Shown piece by piece: positions 7,220 through 16,091 of a DNA stretch of 34,373 nucleotides (its first letter is position 1; each line of letters starts with the position of its first letter). A model generated the notes under the pieces. The model did no database searches, was not told the DNA's origin, and saw only the letters and a list, made by a program, of their open reading frames with translations. The translations under genes and the position numbers were made by a program. This DNA is from Oceanospirillales bacterium LUC14_002_19_P2 (GTDB lineage Bacteria > Pseudomonadota > Gammaproteobacteria > Pseudomonadales > Endozoicomonadaceae). The stretch spans positions 1-34,373 of the forward strand of contig MUIA01000158.1 of assembly GCA_002084115.1 (NCBI GenBank), written 5' to 3'.

Positions 7220-8644
7220 TTGAATCAGGTGGCGGAAGCCTTTGTGTCTGACACAGCTGTACTTGATGAAGTCTCGGTTGGGCAGTTATTGCAACCGATC
7301 AGTGATGCAGTACCGTGTGGTACGTCACTGAAATCGGATCGTCGTCTATTTCGTCCGCTGAGAAACAGTTTTAATCTTGCACAGACGGCACTGCGCCAGT
7401 TGAGCCAGGAACCGGATCCTGCTGAGATTGAAAACCGCCAGGACGAATGTCTGCAGCACTGGCGACAGTTGGCTAAACAGATAATTCAAGCACTCAGCAC
7501 GCAATCCAAGGATGTTGAACTGACCGGCTGGTTGGTTGCTGCGCAGGTCGTGCTAGATCCCACACTGTCAGGTTTGGCGAATGCGCTGTCGTTGTTGTCT
7601 GGTTTGTTTGAGCGGTTTAGTGACCAGCTTTTTCCTCAACTTCCTGAGGAAAAACTGGCAGGGATGGCGGAAGACGAGGCTACAAAAGCACAGATCAGCT
7701 GCCTTCTGGATGCCCTGGTTCCGCTCCTCGGTGAGACAGAAGGTAGTGGATTGCTCTATATGCCGCTCTGTTTGACGCCACTGATTGGCGATATCACTTA
7801 TGCACGGTTCTTAAGTGATGAACGTACTGGAAAATTACCTGCCATGAAGCAGCTAGTCTCTTTTTATCAGGAGGTGGAGCGTGACCGTACTCGGTTAAGG
7901 CTGGCAAATATTCGATCGTCACTCAATGTGCTGGCTGCACTGGATACTGCGTTGATGTCGCGGGTGCATGCATTGGGTATCCGGTTTCCCGGGTTTCGCT
8001 TCATGACGGATTTACTGGAAGGTTATGCCCGTTCTATTTCAGTGATAACGGGGATCACCCTGCCTGCGGCCTCGGTAGCTGTTGCAGATCAGGTTGAGAA
8101 ACCCGATCAGGCGTCAATATCATCGTGCGAAGAGAAACACGAGCCGGAAATCACGACACCTGACAAAAAAACGGGTAGTACACAAATGTTCCTGGGTGAG
8201 CCGGGAACCTACACCCGTGACCATGCCTTCCGGCAGTTACGTGAATTGGCTGATTATTTTCGTCGTACCGAACCGCACAGCGTTGTGCCTTACCTGCTGG
8301 AAAAAGCCATTCGTTGGGGCTATACCCCTTTGCCAGAGTTATTGGATGAATTACTGCTAGGGCATCAAAATTTGAAGCAGCAGATTTTTGTTCAGACAGG
8401 GCTGGATCTTGATGCTCTTGCGCCGCTGCCTGAACTTGATTCAGCTGCTCCCATCTCCAGCCCGGTAGAGGAAACGGGGGGGCAGAGTGAAGCCGATATG
8501 AGTGAGTCCCCGGTGGAACAGGAAAATGCGACGGTGACAGTCCCGGAGGTTATTGACGGTCATATGTCGCCTGAGCAGGCGCCTGAAAAGAATACTGAAA
8601 AACTGGCAGAGCCAACGGATGACAGCAGTGGTCTGTCCTGGTAG
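7220..8644 (+). CDS. tssA: T6SS protein TssA (ImpA/VasJ type)
   Basis: TssA primes baseplate and sheath assembly in the cytoplasm. The 474-residue protein opens with the ImpA N-terminal signature (GQLLQPISDAVPCGTSLKSD), continues with a helical section (LVAAQVVLDPTLSGLANALS), and after a linker carries the VasJ-like segment FLGEPGTYTRDHAFRQLRELADYF through RWGYTPLPELLDELL. The final ~65 residues are acidic and low in complexity, an unusual disordered tail. The start is uncertain: TTG at 7220 gives the longest form, and GTG codons at 7229 and 7247 are alternatives. No ATG is available and no clear ribosome site was seen. It is the first gene of the structural operon, 44 bp before hcp. Confidence 0.9.
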   Translation: MNQVAEAFVSDTAVLDEVSVGQLLQPISDAVPCGTSLKSDRRLFRPLRNSFNLAQTALRQLSQEPDPAEIENRQDECLQHWRQLAKQIIQALSTQSKDVELTGWLVAAQVVLDPTLSGLANALSLLSGLFERFSDQLFPQLPEEKLAGMAEDEATKAQISCLLDALVPLLGETEGSGLLYMPLCLTPLIGDITYARFLSDERTGKLPAMKQLVSFYQEVERDRTRLRLANIRSSLNVLAALDTALMSRVHALGIRFPGFRFMTDLLEGYARSISVITGITLPAASVAVADQVEKPDQASISSCEEKHEPEITTPDKKTGSTQMFLGEPGTYTRDHAFRQLRELADYFRRTEPHSVVPYLLEKAIRWGYTPLPELLDELLLGHQNLKQQIFVQTGLDLDALAPLPELDSAAPISSPVEETGGQSEADMSESPVEQENATVTVPEVIDGHMSPEQAPEKNTEKLAEPTDDSSGLSW

Positions 8645-8688
8645 CACCAGGGCCGATCTGAACGTGATGTTTCTGACAGGTATTCGAT

Positions 8689-9213
8689 ATGGCCAGTATT
8701 TATATGCGAGTTGATGGTCTGGATGTACAGGGTGTAGCTACCATTGAAGGACTTGAAAACCTCGGAAAGGGGTGGTTTGCCGTCAAGTCATTTAACTGGG
8801 GCGGCGTCCGGTCTGTCACCATGGATATCGGTAATGCCAATAATGCAGACTCCGGCATGGTGGCCATGAGCGAAGTCAATACGACCAAGCAGGTGGATGG
8901 TGCTTCAGAAGGATTGCTCTCGTTTTTGTATATGCCCGGTGATGAAGGCAAGGTAGTGGAAGTGGTGTTTACCAAACCGCATCGATCTGGTCAGGGTGCG
9001 GAAATCTACTTCCAGATCAAAATGGATAAGGCTCGACTGGTGACCTATAACGTCAGTGGCACGGATGGTGGTGAGCCCTACGAAAGTCTGGCCTTTTCCT
9101 ACATTACGTTACACCAGAAGCACTGGCATGAATCGGCGGGTGGTAAGCTGGAGGCTGGTGGTCTTGTGTCGTATGACCTTGCGACCGGTAAAGTCATTTC
9201 CGGTAAGAAATAA
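8689..9213 (+). CDS. hcp: T6SS tube protein Hcp (TssD)
   Basis: Hcp forms hexameric rings that stack into the inner tube ejected by sheath contraction. The 174-residue length fits the family. The N-terminus ASIYMRVDGLDVQG, the KSFNWGG stretch, the TTKQVDGAS segment and the late motif ESLAFSYITLHQKHW correspond to the conserved beta-barrel strands of Hcp. The sequence is rather divergent from the best-known Pseudomonas Hcp1. Its ATG has a CAGG-containing ribosome site. It lies between tssA and tssB, so this is the locus's own tube protein and not a stray copy. There is no C-terminal toxin fusion. Confidence 0.9.
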   Translation: MASIYMRVDGLDVQGVATIEGLENLGKGWFAVKSFNWGGVRSVTMDIGNANNADSGMVAMSEVNTTKQVDGASEGLLSFLYMPGDEGKVVEVVFTKPHRSGQGAEIYFQIKMDKARLVTYNVSGTDGGEPYESLAFSYITLHQKHWHESAGGKLEAGGLVSYDLATGKVISGKK

Positions 9214-9288
9214 GCGGATATGTTGTCAGTGAGGGTGGTTGGTCAATTCTGTTTGCTCAGAGCGAGCACCGAAGCGAGGTGAGTTGTC

Positions 9289-9828
9289 ATGGCACTGCAC
9301 TCCCAGCACAAGCGGGTTCGTAAAAACCGCGTCAGTATTACTTATGATGTTGAGACGAACGGTGCGGTTGAAACCCGTGAATTGCCGTTTGTCGTGGGGG
9401 TGATCGGTGATTTTTCCGGCCACAAACCGGAGAGTGAAAAAGCGGATCTCGAAGAGCGGGAATTTATCCAGATTGACAAGGATAATTTCGACGGTGTCAT
9501 GAAACAGGTTGGACCGAGACTCTCTTTCAAGGTCGATAATCGCCTCAATCCCGGTGACGATTCCCAGTTTGAGGTAAACCTTCGCTTTAATGCGATGAAA
9601 GACTTCCATCCTGAAAGCCTGGTCGAACAGATTGAACCTCTCAAAAAACTGGTTGAGGCGCGAAACCAGCTTAAAGTGCTGCTCAGTAAGGCTGATCGTT
9701 CCCGTGACCTGGAACGGTTGCTGAAAGAGGTGTTGCAGAATACCGAGTCTATTCAGTCTCTCGCCGCTGAGCTGGGTGTGGATGTTTCAGGCGATGATGC
9801 TGGCAGCGGAGGAGATGAAACCTCATGA
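9289..9828 (+). CDS. tssB: T6SS sheath small subunit TssB (VipA/ImpB)
   Basis: TssB pairs with TssC to build the contractile sheath in the cytoplasm. The 179-residue protein has the family signature near the N-terminus (RVSITYDVETNGAVETRELPF, shortly followed by VVGVIGDFSG), the FIQIDKDNFDGVMKQVGPRL block and the helical C-terminal part with FHPESLVEQIEPL and RNQLKVLLSKADRSRDLERLL. A strong GAGG ribosome site precedes the ATG. The stop overlaps the tssC start by 4 bp (ATGA), as expected for subunits made in equal amounts. A short acidic, Gly-rich tail ends the protein. Confidence 0.97.
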   Translation: MALHSQHKRVRKNRVSITYDVETNGAVETRELPFVVGVIGDFSGHKPESEKADLEEREFIQIDKDNFDGVMKQVGPRLSFKVDNRLNPGDDSQFEVNLRFNAMKDFHPESLVEQIEPLKKLVEARNQLKVLLSKADRSRDLERLLKEVLQNTESIQSLAAELGVDVSGDDAGSGGDETS

Positions 9829-11312
9829 ATACTGAAGCAGACGTACAGGAACAGGAGCAGGGCGCTGAAACTACGACAGAATCCGTTAGCATTCTGGATC
9901 GTGCCATTGGTGCGACCAGTCAGACGTCGCCCGACACGACCAAGGAACTGATGTCAGAACTGACCCGTCAGGCGCTGGAAGGCACTGTAACGTGGGACAA
10001 AAATCTGACCCTCACCATGGAAAAGGCTATTACCGCGATAGATGTGAAAATTTCGGAGCAACTGTCGATGGTTTTGCATGACGCCTCTTTCCAGAAACTC
10101 GAAGGGAGCTGGCGGGGGTTGCAGAAGCTGATCAGGAACAGTGAGCTGGGTCCAGATCTGAAAATTCGGATCAGCGACTACACACGGGATGAACTGCTTG
10201 AACAATTTGAGGATGCGCCAGCCATTGACCGTAGTCGTTTCTTCAACATGATCTACCAGGAGGAATTCGGTACGGCAGGAGGAGAGCCCTTTGGTGCCCT
10301 GTTGGGCGATTACGCCTTTTCATACGGTGATGAAGATGTCGCCCTGCTACGTTATATGGGGGAAGTTGCGGCTGCTGCGCATGCGCCGTTCATTTCCGCG
10401 ATCAGTCCCGCCATGTTTGATTTTGCCGGTTTTGAGACGTTCTACGAAGGTAAACCTGTTGCGGCAGGTTTTGATGCGCCGGCCTATGGCGCCTGGAATG
10501 CTTTTCGTGACAGTGACGATGCCCGTTATGTTGCCTTGACCCTGCCGAGAACCATGGCGCGTTTGCCCTATGGTGCCGAGACAATGCCGGTGAAGGCGTT
10601 TGCGTTTGAGGAGTTTGCCTCAGATGCTGACGGCCACCGCCATCCGGACAGTGGTAAAAGCTTTGTCTGGAGTAATGCCTGCTATGAATACGGCCTGCTA
10701 TTGACCCAGGCATTTACCCGGTTTGGCTGGTGTACGGCTGTTCGTGGGATGGAAAACGGCGGCAAGGTGGAGAACCTGCCCTTGTACAGTTATACGACGC
10801 CTGCGGGAGAACGGGTGGTCTGGAGCCCGACTGAAATCAATTTTACCGATGAGCGGGAGAAAGAGTTGAGTGATCTCGGCTTTTTACCGCTGGTGCATTA
10901 CAAGAATACCAATTTTGCCGTTTTCATGGGTGGGCAAACGGCTCAACGACCGAAAACCTATACCTACCCTGATGCAACATCCAACGCCGCTATTTCAGCA
11001 CGTTTACCCTATATCATGGCCAGTAGTCGCATTGCACACTATCTCAAAATGATCGGGCGTGATCGCATTGGTTCCCATATGGAGCCCGAGGATGTCGAGA
11101 AACAGCTTAACGAATGGATTGGACAGTATGTTAACCCCAATGCTATCGGCAATGAGGCCAAGGCAAAGCATCCTCTGCGTGAGGCGTCGATCAAAGTACA
11201 GGAGCAAACAGGTCGGCCTGGCTGCTATTCTGCCGTTGCCTATATGCGCCCCTGGCTGCAGATGGAAGAGCTGACAACGTCATTGCGCATGGTTGCGCGT
11301 ATTCCCGGTTAG
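9825..11312 (+). CDS. tssC: T6SS sheath large subunit TssC (VipB/ImpC)
   Basis: This 495-residue protein is a full-length TssC. Recognisable blocks are the helical N-terminal segment with SILDRAIGA, the FQKLEGSWRGLQKLI helix, the FGTAGGEPFGALLGDYAFSY core motif, LPRTMARLPYG, the WSNACYEYGLLLTQAFTRFGW block and the C-terminal ending PWLQMEELTTSLRMVARIPG. It assembles with TssB into the contractile tail sheath. Its start overlaps the tssB stop. A second, shorter and divergent copy follows immediately downstream. Confidence 0.97.
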   Translation: MNTEADVQEQEQGAETTTESVSILDRAIGATSQTSPDTTKELMSELTRQALEGTVTWDKNLTLTMEKAITAIDVKISEQLSMVLHDASFQKLEGSWRGLQKLIRNSELGPDLKIRISDYTRDELLEQFEDAPAIDRSRFFNMIYQEEFGTAGGEPFGALLGDYAFSYGDEDVALLRYMGEVAAAAHAPFISAISPAMFDFAGFETFYEGKPVAAGFDAPAYGAWNAFRDSDDARYVALTLPRTMARLPYGAETMPVKAFAFEEFASDADGHRHPDSGKSFVWSNACYEYGLLLTQAFTRFGWCTAVRGMENGGKVENLPLYSYTTPAGERVVWSPTEINFTDEREKELSDLGFLPLVHYKNTNFAVFMGGQTAQRPKTYTYPDATSNAAISARLPYIMASSRIAHYLKMIGRDRIGSHMEPEDVEKQLNEWIGQYVNPNAIGNEAKAKHPLREASIKVQEQTGRPGCYSAVAYMRPWLQMEELTTSLRMVARIPG

Positions 11313-11334
11313 TACCGGCTTAATTAGTTGCCAT

Positions 11335-12711
11335 ATGCCGTCTTCTGCCCCTGTCACGGGAAATGCGTTTATCTGTGAGGCCTGCCAAGGCGATCTCGGT
11401 TCCGAGGATCATGCAAGGGCTATCATTGCTTGTCTGATGGCTGAACTGGATGCTGTGCTTACTGAGCAGTTAACGCTCGTTGTCCGTCATGAACAGTTTC
11501 AGGCGCTGGAGGCCTCCTGGAGAAGTCTGGCGGGTACGGTGTTGGCCCAAGGCAGTAAAGGCGGCCAGCGCCTGAAACTATTGGATTGCACTTGGGCTGA
11601 ATTATCCGCCGATCTTAATCTTGCCTCTGACATACGACGAAGCGAACTGTTTCGCAAAGTGTATTCCTGTGAACTGGATACCGCAGGTGGAGAACCTTTT
11701 GGACTGTTGCTGGTGGATCACCGGGTATCAGCAGGGGCTTCCTCGGCGACAGGGTTTGATGATCTATATACGCTCCAGTTGCTCGCGGACCTGGGGGCCA
11801 GGGCGCTGTGCCCGGTCGTTAGTGGGGTAGACCGGCATTTCTTTGGGGATGATCCGTTACGCATACTGCATGATCGGTCCCGTGTTAGCAGAATTCTGGA
11901 CAGTGAGGATATGGCGTCCTGGCAATTACTGCGCACGATTGAGTCAACCCGCTTCCTGGGGCTGGTGTTGCCCGATATACGACTCCGTACTCGCTGGCAG
12001 GACTGTTTTCCTGGCTTTGTGTTCAGTGAACCGGCGGATAATGACGGTGAGTTGTGGGGGAGTGCGTCCTGGGCCTTTGTTGCGAATGTGATGGGGGAAT
12101 TTAACCGAATCAGCTGGTTTGGTTTTCTCCGGAGCTGTGACGAAAGTGGTACGTCTGGGGCGATTGTCAACCACCCTTACGTGTCAGGGAGAAGCCGGCA
12201 AGGGATTCCAAACTACCTGTGTTCGCCGGTTGCCGATATAGACTTGCCTGCCGAGCAGGATACGTTTTGGGCTGAGTTAGGGTTTATTCCTCTGTGCAGT
12301 ATTTACCTTAGCGGACAGCTTGGCTTTTTCAGTAATCAATCTGTTTACCGGGCAGATAGCCATCACAATGAACAGGTCAAGACCATGATTCAGACGACAC
12401 TGATGGCCTGCAGGTTTGCGCATTATGTCAAGGTGCTGGCCCGTGATCTCGTGGGTAGCTGGGACAGTGCCGATGAGTGCCGCCAGTTGCTGCAGAACTG
12501 GATACAGGATTATGTCAGTGAAGTTGATTATGGTGAGGATGTTGTCATGGCTCGATACCCGCTGAGGGCGGCCAAAGTGGTGCTGACGACGGATCCGGAG
12601 GATCAAACCCGTTACCGATGTGAAATCAGCCTGCTACCACAGTATCAATATGATTACCTTGACAGCTATATCCAGCTCGCTACCGATGTAGTATCGGGCA
12701 AGTCACCGTGA
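11335..12711 (+). CDS. Divergent second TssC-like protein
   Basis: This 458-residue protein follows TssC in tandem and is clearly homologous to it. It has FQALEASWRSLAGTVL (compare FQKLEGSWRGLQKLI), DTAGGEPFGLLLVDHRVSAG, LGLVLPDIRLRTRW, FNRISWFGFLR and a matching C-terminal block around LLPQYQYDYLDSYIQLATDV. It lacks most of the TssC N-terminal extension, the part that contributes to sheath subunit linkage, and opens instead with a short region containing two cysteines (FICEACQ). The ATG at 11335 has no good ribosome site; a TTG at 11293 overlapping the end of tssC is also open. Tandem tssC paralogues are known in some T6SS loci. It might be a minor sheath component, a cap or an adaptor. Confidence 0.85.
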   Translation: MPSSAPVTGNAFICEACQGDLGSEDHARAIIACLMAELDAVLTEQLTLVVRHEQFQALEASWRSLAGTVLAQGSKGGQRLKLLDCTWAELSADLNLASDIRRSELFRKVYSCELDTAGGEPFGLLLVDHRVSAGASSATGFDDLYTLQLLADLGARALCPVVSGVDRHFFGDDPLRILHDRSRVSRILDSEDMASWQLLRTIESTRFLGLVLPDIRLRTRWQDCFPGFVFSEPADNDGELWGSASWAFVANVMGEFNRISWFGFLRSCDESGTSGAIVNHPYVSGRSRQGIPNYLCSPVADIDLPAEQDTFWAELGFIPLCSIYLSGQLGFFSNQSVYRADSHHNEQVKTMIQTTLMACRFAHYVKVLARDLVGSWDSADECRQLLQNWIQDYVSEVDYGEDVVMARYPLRAAKVVLTTDPEDQTRYRCEISLLPQYQYDYLDSYIQLATDVVSGKSP

Positions 12712-12755
12712 TGGGAAATACGATGTAGATTAACGGCATTAGCCAGGAGCGTGGA

Positions 12756-13163
12756 ATGGGATTGGCAGCACGCTTTGAGCAGGAGCGGCAAGTGAGTGAT
12801 GAGGCACTGCGTGCCGAAATTATTCACCACCTGATAACACTGTTATCGAGTCGACGCCCTGTCTGGGGGCGCGTGCCGGACAACGAGATTCTCATGACGT
12901 CCATTGCCGGTTTAGGTTTGGTGGATCCTCCACGTCGTGTATCGGACTGGCAGGGACGTCAACTGGCTGAGGATGCCAGTGACCTTCTTCAACGCTTTGA
13001 ACATCGTCTGAGTCATATCCGTGTCGGGGTCATTGAGGCAAACCGAACCAGTAATCGGATTCAACTCCACATTGAAGCTAGCCTTGGTGCGTCGTCAATG
13101 AAACATAAGATGGGGCATGATGGTGACGTATTTGATACCCGCCTAGAAGTGACAGGGTTTTGA
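12756..13163 (+). CDS. tssE: T6SS baseplate protein TssE (gp25-like)
   Basis: TssE is the gp25-like baseplate subunit that nucleates sheath growth. The 135-residue protein shows the family features: an N-terminal helix with IIHHLITLLSSRRPVWG, the segment SIAGLGLVDPPRRVSDW, the FEHRLSHIRVGVIEANRTSN block that carries the EPR-like region in modified form, and a final beta strand DTRLEVTGF. An AGGAG ribosome site stands 7 bp before the ATG. It is followed 31 bp later by tssF. Confidence 0.92.
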   Translation: MGLAARFEQERQVSDEALRAEIIHHLITLLSSRRPVWGRVPDNEILMTSIAGLGLVDPPRRVSDWQGRQLAEDASDLLQRFEHRLSHIRVGVIEANRTSNRIQLHIEASLGASSMKHKMGHDGDVFDTRLEVTGF

Positions 13164-13194
13164 TCATCAGGATGGACCACGGGAGGCCGCTAAG

Positions 13195-15009
13195 GTGCCT
13201 GAGTCACTGTTAAGCTATTTTGAGCGTGAGCTGGTGTTCCTACGGCATACGGCGTCTGATTTTGCCCGGTTACACCCTAAGGCGGCACGGAATCTGGACA
13301 TCAGCGTTGGGAGTATCGAGGATCCGGATCTTATTCGTCTGACCGAAAGCGTGGCATTATTGAATGCCAGATTACAGCAGCGTCTGGATGACCGTTATCC
13401 GGAACTGGTTCATCAATTACTGCAACTGCTGTTTCCCCATTTTCTTCGACCGGTGCCGGCTTGGATTATGATGATCTGCGAACCGGATGAGGATCTTGGG
13501 GCACCGCAGAACATTCCCCGTCATTCGACGTTTGAAGCGTTAACCCGAAATAATGAGCGCTGTCTCTTTAGAACCTGCCGTGAACAGACGGTTTATCCTT
13601 TTCGAATAAGACACGCTGAAGCGCAGATGGCGCCCTTCGACTGCGAGCGTCCCGTTGGCGCGGAAGACGCACGTGCTGCCATTACCCTCCGTATTGAGGC
13701 CAATGACCCCGATATTAACCTTAATGAGCTGGGGCTCGATTGTTTGAATGTGCACCTGTGTGGTGAGGGTAAGTTTGTTTTGCAGCTGTATGATGCGCTG
13801 ATTCACGGTCTGCAGCAAATTACGATAAAAATGGGTGGTGTCGTCAATCGTCTGCCGCCATCCAGTCTTTACGGCGCTGGCTTTGAGGATGAGTGCAACC
13901 TGCTGCCGTACAATGCCAAAACCTTTGCCGGTTTTCGTCTTTTGAGTGAACTTTTCCTGTATCAGGAAAAGTTCAATACGGTCACGCTGGATTGTTCAAA
14001 TATCACTGGCACCGGGGCGGTGATGGAGATTGTACTGTTTCTGGATGATTTACCGGCCAATATTGTTCGTCTTTTGTCAGAAGACAATTTCAAGTTGTTT
14101 TGTATTCCTGCCGTTAACCTGTTTCCGGTGATATCCGAACCGATAAATATTGACCATAAGCGCCGTCACTACCCTGTGATGATGACCAGTGAGTCTGCTG
14201 ACAGAGAGCCTGGAACGTACGATGGGAATACCGCAGGCAAAGAGGGACTGGAAGTATTTTCGATCGAGCGAATGTTGGATGTTACCGGAGGGGAAAGCCG
14301 GTATGTTCCGCCATTGTTTGGAGAAAATTACCGCCCAACACAGTCTTCCATGCGTTGGTGCCTCCATCAAACGCAACAGGATGACGGCACCTTGTTAACT
14401 ACTGTGTCTGTGGCGGATATGGGGAGTGAACCCATTCGGCAGGAATCGGTCTGGATGGCAGAGGCGTTGTGCAGTAATGGCCGACGGGTGAATCATCTTC
14501 CCCCCGCTGTTTCCCTGACCAGCCTTGATACCCTTTCACTGTCGGGTACCGTCCGACTGCTACAGCGGCCGCATGTTCCCGTAAGAAACTTTGATCGAAA
14601 AGAAGCGCCTTGGCAGTTACTGGCGCATCTGCACTTTAACTTCAACGCCCTGTTTGAGGCGGAGAGTCCGCCTGCCGCGTTGCGTTCATTGCTATCGCTG
14701 TATAATTTTGGCGCCAGCCGAAAAAACCAGTTCTATATTGATGCGATCATCGGACTGGATGCCCGTCAGGTGGTGGAACCCTTCCGTCTCAATCGACGAA
14801 GTTGCCTGGTGACGGGGACGCGAATCAATGTCACGTTGAACATCCATCCCGTCGATGGTGGACTCTGCCTGCTGACGGGTTTTCTGGATCGCTTTTTTTC
14901 GGGTTTTGCCGGATTCAACAGTTTTACCCAGGTGGTTATTCAACTGGAAGGGATGGAAGAGCATTACCAGGTTTTTCCGAAGAGGGCAGGATGCAAGGGC
15001 ATGATCTGA
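13195..15009 (+). CDS. tssF: T6SS baseplate protein TssF (VasA/ImpG)
   Basis: TssF forms the baseplate wedge with TssG, TssK and TssE. The 604-residue protein begins with the very typical LLSYFERELVFLRHTASDFA, then HPKAARNLDI, EDPDLIRLTESVALLNARL and YPELVHQLLQLLFPHFLRPVP. The conserved C-terminal half includes LRSLLSLYNF and INVTLNIHPVDGGLCLLTGFLDRFF. It starts at a GTG with a GGGAGG ribosome site about 8 bp upstream. The last 19 bp overlap the start of tssG. Confidence 0.96.
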   Translation: MPESLLSYFERELVFLRHTASDFARLHPKAARNLDISVGSIEDPDLIRLTESVALLNARLQQRLDDRYPELVHQLLQLLFPHFLRPVPAWIMMICEPDEDLGAPQNIPRHSTFEALTRNNERCLFRTCREQTVYPFRIRHAEAQMAPFDCERPVGAEDARAAITLRIEANDPDINLNELGLDCLNVHLCGEGKFVLQLYDALIHGLQQITIKMGGVVNRLPPSSLYGAGFEDECNLLPYNAKTFAGFRLLSELFLYQEKFNTVTLDCSNITGTGAVMEIVLFLDDLPANIVRLLSEDNFKLFCIPAVNLFPVISEPINIDHKRRHYPVMMTSESADREPGTYDGNTAGKEGLEVFSIERMLDVTGGESRYVPPLFGENYRPTQSSMRWCLHQTQQDDGTLLTTVSVADMGSEPIRQESVWMAEALCSNGRRVNHLPPAVSLTSLDTLSLSGTVRLLQRPHVPVRNFDRKEAPWQLLAHLHFNFNALFEAESPPAALRSLLSLYNFGASRKNQFYIDAIIGLDARQVVEPFRLNRRSCLVTGTRINVTLNIHPVDGGLCLLTGFLDRFFSGFAGFNSFTQVVIQLEGMEEHYQVFPKRAGCKGMI

Positions 15010-15968
15010 TGCATTCACTGATCAATACGCCTGGCAGCTTTTCGCCGTGCCAGCTTGTCAGGTTGCTTTTGAGAAACTGTCTGGCAACCGAGTCAGATAT
15101 ACACTACAAAACCGACCTTCTGGCAGGTTATAAACCGATGGCGGTGGTCAGCCTGCAACGGACCAGTCACACCCATTGGCAGGTGACATTGCATCAAGAC
15201 GCTCTGGGGGGGGCACTGGGTGTGATGCCCCGTTATCTCTGGGATGATGTGTTGCGTCTCTGGCTGGAGCAGGGGCAGGGCGCGGGGATTGCGTTTCTCG
15301 AGATATTCAATCAACGCAGTCACCAGCTGAGCTATCGGGTGGAGTATAAATATGACTTTGCACAGTTGGCTGAGAACGCTGAATGTCAATATCACCAGTC
15401 CCTTGGCTCTCTGTATCAGTATCTTTCCGCCATGACCGGGACGACAGGCATGCGGAGCCTGAAGTCTACACACCTGTTTCAGTATGGTGCACTGCTGGGG
15501 ATGCATATTACTAATCCGGATGCCTTATCGGACATTCTGGAGGACTATTTTGGTTGGCAATTTCGTGTCATCCCTTCGGATCAGGGCTATGAACCGCTAT
15601 CACGCCATAGCCTGACCTCGGTGGGATATGGCGGGATGAATCAGCAATTGGGCAGGGACGTCCTGATCGGACGCAGTGCCACCGTCCCTTTTGCGCATCT
15701 GGATATCAGGATGTTGGCGGATAAACCCTGCGCGTTGCGTCATATACAGGATCAGGGATTATTTGATGCCATTCTGGAACTGGCTAAGCGATTTGTCGGT
15801 CATCAGGTGAAGGTTCACCTGCAACTCGAAATTGATAATGATTACCTGCCGCCATTGCAGCTGACAGAAGGCTTCCAGCTTGGGCTCAATACCTATATGC
15901 CGTTGCAGGAAGAGGGCGACAGAAAGGTGATCCTGCCATTGAAACGGCAGATGAAGCGAGAAATCTAA
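14991..15968 (+). CDS. tssG: T6SS baseplate protein TssG (VasB/ImpH)
   Basis: TssG is the partner of TssF in the baseplate wedge. The 325-residue protein starts with the family's helical lead-in (SLINTPGSFSPCQLVRLLLR) and has the middle section DVLRLWLEQGQGAGIAFLEIFNQR and the block YFGWQFRVIPSDQGYEPL. The C-terminal part contains GRDVLIGRSATVPFAHLDIR. The ATG at 14991 overlaps the tssF stop by 19 bp and has AGAGG upstream; earlier in-frame starts would lie deep inside tssF and are rejected. The FHA gene follows after about 120 bp with no other recognisable feature. Confidence 0.93.
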   Translation: MQGHDLMHSLINTPGSFSPCQLVRLLLRNCLATESDIHYKTDLLAGYKPMAVVSLQRTSHTHWQVTLHQDALGGALGVMPRYLWDDVLRLWLEQGQGAGIAFLEIFNQRSHQLSYRVEYKYDFAQLAENAECQYHQSLGSLYQYLSAMTGTTGMRSLKSTHLFQYGALLGMHITNPDALSDILEDYFGWQFRVIPSDQGYEPLSRHSLTSVGYGGMNQQLGRDVLIGRSATVPFAHLDIRMLADKPCALRHIQDQGLFDAILELAKRFVGHQVKVHLQLEIDNDYLPPLQLTEGFQLGLNTYMPLQEEGDRKVILPLKRQMKREI

Positions 15969-16091
15969 AGCAACCTTACCCAAGTCAACTATTCTCTCTG
16001 GGGTTGAATGCAGAGACTGCAACTGCCCTGTAAGCGGCATTTTTCATGAGAGTATCAGTGCTTCTCGGAACATCCGGTATTGGCGTGATGT

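Noticed and set aside
11293..11334. TTG start for the second TssC-like gene, overlapping tssC
   Set aside because: The added residues have no TssC similarity and no ribosome site supports the TTG; the ATG at 11335 is preferred.
11290..11340. A frameshift splitting one tssC gene
   Set aside because: The first TssC is complete to its usual C-terminus and the second repeats the whole core, so they are two genes.
14802..14990. Long N-terminal extension of TssG into tssF
   Set aside because: The extension is only the second frame of conserved tssF; the ATG at 14991 with a ribosome site gives the normal TssG length.
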